DNA from: Aminipila sp051883075
Lineage (GTDB): Bacteria > Bacillota > Clostridia > Peptostreptococcales > Anaerovoracaceae
Assembly: GCA_051883075.1 (NCBI GenBank)
Contig: JBJETA010000160.1
Location: 1 to 29,403 of the forward strand
Length of the DNA stretch: 29,403 bases
Reading direction: 5' to 3'
In this document: in pieces, positions 1 through 7,618 of the stretch
Position numbering within the stretch: the stretch's first letter is position 1
How the letters are laid out: each line of letters opens with the position of its first letter
Notes under the pieces: generated by a model
Told to the model about the DNA's origin: nothing
The model's database searches: none
Seen by the model: the letters and a program-made list of their open reading frames with translations, nothing else
Program-made: the position numbers and the translations under genes

Positions 1-932
1 CTCAAAACTGACATCAGCAGATAATGCTCTTTTACAACAAAATTTTCATGTATCTTAACATTCAGTTCTATGTTTTTTTCCTGGTAATGTATAATGTCCT
101 TTATATCCGCTTCCAATATATTTACAAGGTCCTTTATGTCAATGCTTGAGACCTTAAGCTCTGTGAGGAAATTGTCTTCCAGTCCTTTTATGACTCTGAT
201 GTATCCTTTTTTTATTTCATGTACATCCTTGGCTATGTCCAGGGTTATATTCTGTATATCCTTTGAAAGATTTTCATTTTCAGCTCTTTTATACAAATCA
301 AAGGCTTTTTTCATTACATCTTCGATTTCAGCAATCCCTTTTTTCATGGAATATACTTCACTGTCAAAGGTTGAGGTCATTACCATGAGTTTTTTATATC
401 TTTCCTCATGCTCTTCCTTTGCCAGAAGCGACTTATATGTATCTATGCAAAGTACAACCGCAAGTGTAAAGCTCGCCCTCATGACTCCGATAATGAACAG
501 TGCTCCCACATTTACCGCACTTATATAAGTAATGCCATTCATAAATATAAGCTCGGCTATGTTTGCAACGGCATCACAGACCGCAAGTGAAAGCCAGAAC
601 CGTGTATAATTGTTTTTTTCGCTTTTATAATATATAAAAAAGTATATTATTCCAAACACAAAATAAAAAACTATATCCGGAAGTGCCGCTCCGGCAGCCT
701 TCTGCCAGTCGCCGCTGTTTGTCCCAAGCATGAAGAACCGGAAAAACGGTGAACATAATCCGGTTACAATAGCCATGTTGATGGGGTTTATTCCCCGGAA
801 AAGATGAAGGAACACTCCGAATATAATAACGGCAAAGGCTATGATAAAATCGTCAAAAAAAACATTTATATATATCTGCGAGCCTATGGATACGCTGACG
901 GCCGTTATCATAATCTTGGTAAAATTGCTCAT
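1..932 (-). CDS. Membrane sensor histidine kinase, 3' end cut by window edge
   Basis: Open frame read on the minus strand from ATG at 932 to the window edge without a stop (310 residues visible). The start follows AAAGGAAA at a suitable distance. The first 165 residues are strongly hydrophobic with about five membrane helices (roughly 7-25, 29-45, 84-102, 112-131, 140-163). A charged coiled-coil-like stretch follows (168-235), then a segment around DVHEIKKGY with His238 as the likely phospho-acceptor of a DHp helix pair. The last visible residues (KEHYLLMSVL) look like the entry to the N-box of a HATPase domain, which would lie outside the window. Likely role: autophosphorylating membrane sensor of a two-component system. 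Signal and partner regulator are not visible. The family is inferred from motifs only, because the ATP-binding half is missing. Confidence 0.7.
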   Translation of the reverse strand, partial: MSNFTKIMITAVSVSIGSQIYINVFFDDFIIAFAVIIFGVFLHLFRGINPINMAIVTGLCSPFFRFFMLGTNSGDWQKAAGAALPDIVFYFVFGIIYFFIYYKSEKNNYTRFWLSLAVCDAVANIAELIFMNGITYISAVNVGALFIIGVMRASFTLAVVLCIDTYKSLLAKEEHEERYKKLMVMTSTFDSEVYSMKKGIAEIEDVMKKAFDLYKRAENENLSKDIQNITLDIAKDVHEIKKGYIRVIKGLEDNFLTELKVSSIDIKDLVNILEADIKDIIHYQEKNIELNVKIHENFVVKEHYLLMSVL

Positions 933-990
933 GGAAAGAATTTCCTTTCTAATACATTTTCTCAAATAAATTACATTTATGTCAAACAGA

Positions 991-1020
991 AAAATCGTGG
1001 TACAGAAATTCTGCACCACG
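991..1020 (-). terminator. Intrinsic terminator of the AGCS symporter gene
   Basis: Arms CGTGGT/ACCACG and CAGAA/TTCTG flank a one-base loop with a single mismatch. On the minus strand the hairpin is followed by ATTTTT. It lies just past the stop codon of the symporter and ahead of the histidine kinase gene. Confidence 0.85.
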
Positions 1021-1026
1021 TCGATA

Positions 1027-2526
1027 TTACTTATTTTCCCCCATGACTTTTCTCTTTTTCTCAAGAAGCTCCCCGTATTTCTGGGATGCTATCTTATCCC
1101 AAAGCGGTGCGTTGTTTATTCCGCACATTTCAGGCTGGAACACAGGATCCAGTCCCAGTTTTTTCTGATATTCATAGTCCTTCATCAGCTTCAGAACAGG
1201 CTTAACAAGAAGAATAAGCGCAAGCAGGTTAATCCATGCACACAGACCTACACCTATGTCTGCCATGTTCCATGCCAGTGTTGAACTCTTAACGCTTCCA
1301 AATACAATCATTACGATAAGAATCAGCTTTATCACTACCTGCAGTCCGTTCAGATTTTTGCTGTTCTTAAATAAATATGCCATATTTGAATCTGCGTAAA
1401 AACCAAAAGATAAAATTGTTGTAAAGGCAAAGAAGAATATTGCTACAGCCAGAAATGCCGAGCCCAGACCGGGTACCAGAGTGTCTATTGCAGCCTGTGT
1501 ATATCCTGTTCCCGCAGCTACTCCCGGAAGATTCTCAATGATAAATGTTCCTTCTTCAGCGCCTGCCACATTGTACATGCCTGTTGATAAAATCATAAGA
1601 GCTGTTGCTGTGCAGATGAAAAGTGTATCCACATAAACTGAAAACGACTGTGCCAGTCCCTGCTTTACAGGATGTGAAACTTCAGCTGCAGCAGAAGCCT
1701 GTGATCCTGAACCCATACCGGCTTCACTTGAGTATACGCCTCTCTTTACGCCCCACATGATTGTCTGTCCCCAGATTGCTCCGAACACTGCGTTCATATT
1801 GAATGCTGATGTGAAGATAAGACCGAACATAGCAGGTACATTCTTAAAGTTTACAACCAGAACAATAAGCATAAGAAGGATGTACAAGCCTGCCATAACA
1901 GGAACAATCTTTTCCGCAACGGAACCGATTCTCTTCATACCGCCGAATATAACAAACGCAAATAATGCAGCAACAACGCAGCCTGTTGCAAGAGCAGGAA
2001 TTCCGAACGCATTGTTTACGGATTCTGCTACATTAAATGCCTGAATAGTAGGTCCTGTCAAGGCATTCGCTATAAGACCCGCGATTGCAAACAATACCGC
2101 CAAAGCCTTTATGCCTGTTCCCTTTTCAATGTAGTACGCAGGACCGCCCCTGTACTCACCGTTGATTTCTTCTTTCCACACCTGTGCAAGAGTTGATTCC
2201 GCAAAAGCCGAACCTGCACCTAAAAATGCATAAACCCACATCCAGAACACAGCTCCCGGACCTCCGAAGCAGATAGCTGTTGCTACCCCTGCAATATTAC
2301 CTACTCCTATACGTCCGCCAAGAGCCATTGCAAAGCCCTGGAAAGATGAGATACCCTGCTGTGAACTTTTACCGCCCAGAAGATTTTTAACCATGTCCTT
2401 TATAAGACGAACCTGGAAAAATCTAAGGCTCAGGGTGAACAGAAGACCAACGCCCAGGCAGAGCAGAATCATTACTATTCCCCAAAGGTAACCGTTTATC
2501 GAGTTTGTAAGGTCAATTAAATTCAT
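1027..2526 (-). CDS. AGCS family sodium:alanine/glycine symporter
   Basis: A 499-residue polytopic membrane protein of the alanine or glycine:cation symporter family (AlsT/DagA/AgcS type), which imports small neutral amino acids with Na+. The family hallmark is seen near residues 70-85: GGRIGVGNIAGVATA, followed by FGGPGAVFWMW. About ten to eleven hydrophobic segments run to near residue 450. The C-terminal 50 residues are hydrophilic and cytoplasmic. Length is normal for the family. The ATG at 2526 is preceded by AGGAGG at seven to eight bases. It appears monocistronic: promoter-like elements upstream, hairpin terminator downstream. Substrate (alanine, glycine or another) cannot be read from the sequence. 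Confidence 0.95.
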   Translation of the reverse strand: MNLIDLTNSINGYLWGIVMILLCLGVGLLFTLSLRFFQVRLIKDMVKNLLGGKSSQQGISSFQGFAMALGGRIGVGNIAGVATAICFGGPGAVFWMWVYAFLGAGSAFAESTLAQVWKEEINGEYRGGPAYYIEKGTGIKALAVLFAIAGLIANALTGPTIQAFNVAESVNNAFGIPALATGCVVAALFAFVIFGGMKRIGSVAEKIVPVMAGLYILLMLIVLVVNFKNVPAMFGLIFTSAFNMNAVFGAIWGQTIMWGVKRGVYSSEAGMGSGSQASAAAEVSHPVKQGLAQSFSVYVDTLFICTATALMILSTGMYNVAGAEEGTFIIENLPGVAAGTGYTQAAIDTLVPGLGSAFLAVAIFFFAFTTILSFGFYADSNMAYLFKNSKNLNGLQVVIKLILIVMIVFGSVKSSTLAWNMADIGVGLCAWINLLALILLVKPVLKLMKDYEYQKKLGLDPVFQPEMCGINNAPLWDKIASQKYGELLEKKRKVMGENK

Positions 2527-2643
2527 ACTGTTTCCTCCTAACCATACGCCTATACTTTTAATTCTGCAAAAACTTTATCATTTATCATTTTTCATTTTTT
2601 GTATCTTTTTATCATTTTAGTCTTAGGGTTGATTAGTGAGATT

Positions 2644-2662
2644 GTAATGCCTCCCTCATTAC
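2644..2662. promoter_or_regulatory. Inverted repeat, possible operator for the symporter gene
   Basis: GTAATG-CCTCCCT-CATTAC: six-base arms around a seven-base spacer, about 11 bases downstream of the proposed -10 box at 2673-2678, where a repressor could block transcription. No regulator is identified. Confidence 0.35.
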
Positions 2663-2672
2663 TTACAGTATG

Positions 2673-2702
2673 ATTATACAGAGGTTATTCAAAAAGCTTC
2701 AA
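2673..2702 (-). promoter_or_regulatory. Candidate sigma-A promoter of the AGCS symporter gene
   Basis: On the minus strand TTGAAG (-35) and TATAAT (-10) are separated by 18 bases. It lies about 150 bases upstream of the start codon, in an AT-rich 196-base gap. Confidence 0.5.
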
Positions 2703-2722
2703 AATGCTTCACAAAATTATTA

Positions 2723-4120
2723 TTATTTTAAGAATTTTTTAACAAGTGCACCTTTCCTTTTGCTGTAAGGCGGCAAAATCAAAGGATTTCCAATGCCTGA
2801 AGGCTTTTTTACCACTCCCTTTGCGTGTGAGAATGTCTTGAAGCTGTAATGTCCGTGATATGCCCCAATGCCCGATTTCCCCACTCCTCCAAAAGGCAGA
2901 AAAGGATTTGCAATATGCATAATTGTATCATTTATGCATGTATTTCCCGAGGATATGTTTTCAATTATTTCTTTCTGCAGCTTTCTGTTCTTTGAAAAAA
3001 TATACAGAGCCAGAGGTTTTTCGCCCTTCTTTATAAACTCCTGTGCCTGCCTTATATCCCCGAATGGAATCACCGGCAGGACCGGTCCGAAGATTTCTTC
3101 CTGCATAACCTTATATTTTACCGCAGTTTCCATATCTTCAAATTTAATTATTGTAGGAGACACATACTTTTCAGATGCTTCCAGTACTCCTCCCGTCACC
3201 ACCATTTCCTTTGCTTCCGAGATCATCTCCGCCAGCTTTCCAAACTCCCTGTCGTTTGCTATGCGCCCGAAATCCCTGCTTTTCTGCGGATTTTTCCCGT
3301 AATACTTTCTTATCATCTTCTGCATATGACAAATCAGATTTTCCATAACCTCTTTATCAGCAAGAACATAATCCGGTGCTACACAGGTCTGCCCTGCGTT
3401 CAGGTATTTTCCCCATGCTATCCTTCTGGCAGCCTCTTTGAGATTTGCAGTCCTGTCAACTATGACCGGACTTTTTCCTCCCAGCTCCAGAGTAACGGGC
3501 GTAAGTTTTTTTGCCGCTGCTTCCATAATCTTTGAGCCGGTAGCCGCACTGCCCGTAAAAAATATATAGTCAAAGCCGGCTTCCACAAGATTGGCAGCCG
3601 CATAAGCATCTCCGTTTACACATGCTACATATTTCTCGTCAAAAGCCTCATCCATCATATTTTTTACTTCGGTTGCTGTGTTCGGAGCGCCTTCCGGCGT
3701 TTTTACCACGGCTGTATTTCCCGCCGCCATGGCACCTATCAATGGCTCCATGACAAGCTGCAGCGGATAATTGTATGCCCCCAGTATAAGCACCGATCCA
3801 TATGGTTCGTTTTTGACATAGCTTCTTGAAGGAAACATATAAAGAGGCGTTTTCTTTTTTTCGTTTTTCATCCACTTCGGCAGATTTTTTATTGTATGGG
3901 AAATGCTGCTGTACAAAAATCCTACTTCTGTCATATATGCTTCATGTGCATTTTTGCCCAGGTCCTTTTCCATGGCCTTTAAAAGCTGTTTTTCATGATT
4001 TTTTATGGCTTTTTTCAGTTTTTTCAGCTGTTCCGTCCTGAATTTCAGGCTTCTTGTTGCATTCGTATCAAAATAAGCTTTCTGCGCTTCCAAAAGCTTT
4101 TCAGCCTCATGCTTTTCCAT
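2723..4120 (-). CDS. NAD(P)+-dependent aldehyde dehydrogenase (class 3-like)
   Basis: A 465-residue aldehyde dehydrogenase oxidising an aldehyde to its carboxylate. Visible motifs: catalytic Asn117 in GAYNYPLQL, the NAD-binding FTGSAATGS near 188-196, general-base Glu212 in LELGGKSP, and nucleophile Cys246 in GQTCVAPDY. Overall length and the short N-terminus match the ALDH3/coniferyl-aldehyde-type branch (YwdH-like). The start chosen is ATG at 4120, which follows GGAAGGAGC at about seven bases. A frame extending to TTG at 4144 would put the ribosome binding site inside the gene. It lies 57 bases after the transporter gene and appears to be the last gene of the run that begins at 8824. Its link to the cell-wall-like genes upstream is unknown, and so is its substrate. 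Confidence 0.93.
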   Translation of the reverse strand: MEKHEAEKLLEAQKAYFDTNATRSLKFRTEQLKKLKKAIKNHEKQLLKAMEKDLGKNAHEAYMTEVGFLYSSISHTIKNLPKWMKNEKKKTPLYMFPSRSYVKNEPYGSVLILGAYNYPLQLVMEPLIGAMAAGNTAVVKTPEGAPNTATEVKNMMDEAFDEKYVACVNGDAYAAANLVEAGFDYIFFTGSAATGSKIMEAAAKKLTPVTLELGGKSPVIVDRTANLKEAARRIAWGKYLNAGQTCVAPDYVLADKEVMENLICHMQKMIRKYYGKNPQKSRDFGRIANDREFGKLAEMISEAKEMVVTGGVLEASEKYVSPTIIKFEDMETAVKYKVMQEEIFGPVLPVIPFGDIRQAQEFIKKGEKPLALYIFSKNRKLQKEIIENISSGNTCINDTIMHIANPFLPFGGVGKSGIGAYHGHYSFKTFSHAKGVVKKPSGIGNPLILPPYSKRKGALVKKFLK

Positions 4121-4177
4121 AAGTAGCTCCTTCCCGTTTTTCAACTTTCCGTTTATTTTTTCAAAAGCTTTTCATTA

Positions 4178-5287
4178 TCATATGAGGAATCCTGCAGCAA
4201 TCATCAGAATTGCCAGAAATAACACGTTTACTGCGGTAAATACCAGCATGTAAAGTTTTTTATCAGCCGCAGCTCTCTGTGCATAAAGCTTAAAGGAAAT
4301 AAGGCTTGCCAGAGAAGCAATCAGAGTTCCGAGCCCTCCTATATCAGTACCTAAAATCAGGCTCCTGTAATCTTCCGTAAAGGAGGACAGCATGACTGCC
4401 GCAGGCACATTGCTTATAAGCTGTGATAAAAGTACCGATGCGGCCAGCTCCCTTCCCTGTATGAACCCGGAAACTGCTTCCCTTACCGGCTCTATCTGTG
4501 CTATATTTCCCACAAATACAAAGAAAAATACAAAGGTCATGAGCAGAAAGTAGTCTACTTCCTTCAATCTTTTTATATCAGTAAGCACTATTGCAGCAAT
4601 CACAGAAATGAACATTATCCTGTAGTCCAGAATACCTGTCACAGTACAAAGGCACAGTAAAAACAGTGTTAAATAAACAATAAGCCTGCTCCTGCTCGAA
4701 ATCTCTGCCCTGACATCAAATACTATGCTGAGCTTCTGTCCTTTTATGCACAGCGTCACAGCGGTTATCAGAATCAGGCTCAGAAGAGTTACAGGAAATG
4801 TTATCCTGACAAACTCCGCCGCATTCAAGCCAAAATATGAAAACAGGTAAAGGTTCTGGGGATTGCCCACCGGAGTGAGCATGCTGCCTAGATTTGCTGC
4901 TGCCGTTTCCATAACGATTATAAATATAATTCTTTTTTCACTCAGGAAGTCCAGAACCGCAAAGGTAAACGGCACCATTGTAAGAAGTGCCACATCATTT
5001 GTGACAAACATTGCCGTAAAAAAGCAGAGAATCACAAGTATCAGCGATATAAATCTTACGCTTTTCCCAAGTCTTAAAAGCTTCTGTGACAGAACCTCAA
5101 AGGTTCCGATATTTCTAAGTCCCGCCACAACTGCCATAAGGCAGAAAAGAAGTGCTATCACCTTAAAATCTATATATTCTATATACGCAGAAGAAACCGG
5201 TACAAAAAAGGCTGACAGCATCGCCGCCAGCCCCGCTATAACAAATACCGTTTCATTCTTTATCAAAGCAAAAAATCTGTCTTTCAT
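4178..5287 (-). CDS. ArsB/CitM/SLC13-superfamily anion transporter
   Basis: A 369-residue integral membrane protein with about ten helices. Family signatures are TNDVALLTMVPF near residue 96, the re-entrant motif LTPVGNPQNLYLF near 136-148, a second NVPAAVMLSSF near 292-302, and DIGGLGTLIASLAS near 315-328. These are the two pseudo-symmetric substrate-binding loops of the ion transporter superfamily (citrate, arsenite, dicarboxylate or Na+/H+ carriers). It is shorter than typical citrate carriers (about 420-450 residues). It starts 26 bases after the MurE-like gene, so it is probably co-transcribed. The substrate cannot be assigned. A dicarboxylate such as aspartate would fit the neighbours, but this is only inference. 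Confidence 0.8.
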   Translation of the reverse strand: MKDRFFALIKNETVFVIAGLAAMLSAFFVPVSSAYIEYIDFKVIALLFCLMAVVAGLRNIGTFEVLSQKLLRLGKSVRFISLILVILCFFTAMFVTNDVALLTMVPFTFAVLDFLSEKRIIFIIVMETAAANLGSMLTPVGNPQNLYLFSYFGLNAAEFVRITFPVTLLSLILITAVTLCIKGQKLSIVFDVRAEISSRSRLIVYLTLFLLCLCTVTGILDYRIMFISVIAAIVLTDIKRLKEVDYFLLMTFVFFFVFVGNIAQIEPVREAVSGFIQGRELAASVLLSQLISNVPAAVMLSSFTEDYRSLILGTDIGGLGTLIASLASLISFKLYAQRAAADKKLYMLVFTAVNVLFLAILMIAAGFLI

Positions 5288-5313
5288 CTATCGTCTGCTC
5301 CGTTTCGGAAATG

Positions 5314-6870
5314 TTATTTATCCTTTAAAAACTCCTGTACATACTCAACGTCAGAAGGTGTATCTATATACTTTGTACCTCTCTTCTGTCTTGTCTCACG
5401 TCCCTTTCCCGTTACAAGAACTATCGTGTTTCTGTCAGCCTCGGCAATCGCCTGTCTGATAGCTTCCTTTCTGTCAGGTATGATGGTGCAGTCACATCTG
5501 TGCTTCTGAACATGGTCTGCGATTTCCTCGCATATTTTCATAAGAGGCTCTTCACCCGCATCCTCTTCTGTAATAAACACATGGTCAGAATACCTGCCTG
5601 CCAAATCTCCCAGCTCTCTTCTTCTCGCAAGAGCTTTTTTGCCGGGACATCCGAATACTATCGAAATCTTCTTGTCCGGAAATTCTTTTCGCATGGATGC
5701 AAACAGCGATTCAAAGCTCATCTTGTTGTGGGCATAGTCGACTATTACAAATAAGTCCTTTGTTTTGTTCGTATAAACCTCCATACGTCCGCTTACCTTT
5801 GCCTTTTTTAGTCCGTCCTTTATGTTCTTCAGCGGAATATTCAGAGCATAGCTCACAGCTATGGCTGCAAGGGCATTTGAGACATTGAATACTCCCGGTA
5901 TGGACAGTCTGAATTCTTCATCAAAGCTGTCGCACTTTGCCCTGAAGGATATGCTGTTTCCCTGTGTTTTTATATCATAACCCCACACGGAAGCTTTATT
6001 GTTTGCAGGCAGTCCCACGTCTTTTTGTTCCGGCTCTGTTCCGAAGGTAATCAGCTTTTCACAGTCCTTCGCCGCATCAAGAACCCTCTGGACATTATCA
6101 CTGTCCAGATTTACACATGCCGTATTGCACTGCTTAAACAGACGGAGCTTGGAGCTGAAGTAATCTTCAAAGTCCTTATGCTCCGCATCACTGATGTGAT
6201 CCTCTCCTATATTCAGAAAGCATCCCACCTCATACTGTACTCCCAGAGTTCTGTGATACTTGAGTGCCTGACTTGAAACCTCCATAGTGAGATATTCTAT
6301 GCCGCTGTTTACAGCATTGTTGAAATGTCTGTACAAATCAAGGGTTTCAGGTGTAGTGAGATGCGATTCCTCCTCAATAACACCGTCATAATTGTCTATG
6401 CCTGAGAGAACAGCGCTTCTCGGTCTTCGCATGTCCTTCAGATACTCATCCAGTATTGAACGCATAAAGTATGTGGTTGTTGATTTTCCCTTTGTACCTG
6501 TAAACCCTATCAGCGACAGCCTGTTCCAGATATGGTCGTAATACATATCCGCAATATACGCCATTGCCTTTCTCATATCGTTTACAAGTATATACGGTAT
6601 ATCTTCCCCGCCTTCTATATCCGACAAATCATACTTTGTTTCACTGACATACGCACATGCGCCTTCTTTTACGGCACTTTTCAGATATTCTACGGAAAAA
6701 TGCACTCCCTTGCATATAAAAAGCGTACCGAATTTTATGTCCCGTGAGTTGTAAGAAATATACTTTATTTTAATATCTTCGTCTTTTTCTTTTATGGAGG
6801 TTTCCTTTAAAACCTCTTTTTCTTTTAAAAGCTCCGCATATGTTTTAAGATTTTCGATTTTCTCTGCCAT
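5314..6870 (-). CDS. MurE-type Mur ligase with altered amino-acid-recognition motif
   Basis: A 518-residue Mur ligase clearly of the MurE branch, which adds the third (diamino) residue to UDP-MurNAc-L-Ala-D-Glu in the cytoplasm. Seen: N-terminal uridine-binding domain with NSRDIKFGTLF (41-51), P-loop GFTGTKGKSTTT (122-133), LTTPE (171-175), MEVSSQAL (197-204), Lys241 in SSKLRLF as the likely carbamylated lysine, VDYAHNKMS (378-386) and VTGKGRET (486-493). The specificity loop, which reads DNPR in meso-DAP enzymes and DNPA in the S. aureus lysine enzyme, reads TEEDAGEEP here (434-442). The Arg that holds the DAP carboxylate is absent, so the substrate is probably not meso-DAP. The ATG at 6870 is four bases after the racemase stop and its GAGG overlaps that stop codon, indicating translational coupling. 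It may be the only MurE or a second copy. Confidence 0.85.
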   Translation of the reverse strand: MAEKIENLKTYAELLKEKEVLKETSIKEKDEDIKIKYISYNSRDIKFGTLFICKGVHFSVEYLKSAVKEGACAYVSETKYDLSDIEGGEDIPYILVNDMRKAMAYIADMYYDHIWNRLSLIGFTGTKGKSTTTYFMRSILDEYLKDMRRPRSAVLSGIDNYDGVIEEESHLTTPETLDLYRHFNNAVNSGIEYLTMEVSSQALKYHRTLGVQYEVGCFLNIGEDHISDAEHKDFEDYFSSKLRLFKQCNTACVNLDSDNVQRVLDAAKDCEKLITFGTEPEQKDVGLPANNKASVWGYDIKTQGNSISFRAKCDSFDEEFRLSIPGVFNVSNALAAIAVSYALNIPLKNIKDGLKKAKVSGRMEVYTNKTKDLFVIVDYAHNKMSFESLFASMRKEFPDKKISIVFGCPGKKALARRRELGDLAGRYSDHVFITEEDAGEEPLMKICEEIADHVQKHRCDCTIIPDRKEAIRQAIAEADRNTIVLVTGKGRETRQKRGTKYIDTPSDVEYVQEFLKDK

Positions 6871-6874
6871 ATCG

Positions 6875-7597
6875 TTACCTCAACTGTTTCAATGCCTTTC
6901 CGCATAAGATGATTGACCTTTCGGCAAGCACCTCCATGGCGTCCACATAATAATCGGAAAGATTGTTCATTTCCTTGAAGCATGAAAGCTCCGTGCATGC
7001 CATAAGCACGCATTTGCAGCCCTCTGCCTCCATTTCCTTTTCAACATCATAAAAATCCTGCATATCTATGGGATTCCCATCCTTTATGCCGTCATAGATG
7101 ATTTTCATTACTTTTTTCTGGCTTTCCGGAGTAGGTATGACCGGGGTAATGCCCAGTGCTTTGCATTCCTTCTGATACAGTTCCATCTGTATGGTTCCGT
7201 CAGTTGCCCATATGCCTATTTTGAAGTTGTCTCCATATCTGCAGTAAACAGATAACGCCGTTTCCTTAATCATATTGATGATAGGCACTTTCAGGTTTTT
7301 CTGAAGCCTGTCCACCAGAAGGTGTGAAGTATTGCACGGAATGGCAATATAGTCTGCCCCTCCTGCCTCCAGAAGCTTGGCATCATGCCAGAGCTTATTG
7401 TAAAGCTCTTCTACCTCACCGTTTTTTATAGCCGTCGTCCTGTCCGGCATACTTGCATGATTCAGAATAATCATGTTCAGATGCTCCTGATCGCAGTGTG
7501 CGTCTGTCTTATCTATTATCATCTTATAGAACAGCTGTGTTGCCAGAGGCCCCATGCCGCCTATAACTCCCAAAACTTTCTGTCCTTTTTCTATCAT
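6875..7597 (-). CDS. Aspartate/glutamate racemase family protein
   Basis: A 240-residue cofactor-independent amino-acid racemase. Both catalytic cysteines are in place: Cys88 in AIPCNTSH and Cys201 in MACTELS. The N-terminal GVIGGMGPLAT is typical of aspartate racemases, and ATDGT (131-135) marks the second lobe. Family knowledge: such enzymes interconvert L- and D-Asp or Glu by two-base proton transfer. Glutamate racemases (MurI) usually begin differently (GVFDSGxGG), so aspartate or a related acid is favoured. The ATG at 7597 follows GGAGGAAG. The gene sits between an ATP-grasp ligase resembling D-Asp ligase and a MurE-like gene, which suggests it supplies the D-amino acid that the ligase uses. 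Confidence 0.88.
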   Translation of the reverse strand: MIEKGQKVLGVIGGMGPLATQLFYKMIIDKTDAHCDQEHLNMIILNHASMPDRTTAIKNGEVEELYNKLWHDAKLLEAGGADYIAIPCNTSHLLVDRLQKNLKVPIINMIKETALSVYCRYGDNFKIGIWATDGTIQMELYQKECKALGITPVIPTPESQKKVMKIIYDGIKDGNPIDMQDFYDVEKEMEAEGCKCVLMACTELSCFKEMNNLSDYYVDAMEVLAERSIILCGKALKQLR

Positions 7598-7618
7598 CCG
7601 GTATGTCTTCCTCCGAAG

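Noticed and set aside
94..1284. Plus-strand open frames at the left edge
   Set aside because: They are antisense to the histidine kinase and symporter genes, lack ribosome sites and have low-complexity Ser/Phe-rich translations typical of shadows.
2691..2710. Terminator downstream of the aldehyde dehydrogenase gene
   Set aside because: AAAAGCTTC and AAATGCTTC form a direct repeat, not an inverted one. No stem with a T run is seen there.
4121..4144. Longer aldehyde dehydrogenase reading frame starting at TTG 4144
   Set aside because: The ribosome site GGAAGGAGC lies inside this extension and fits the ATG at 4120.
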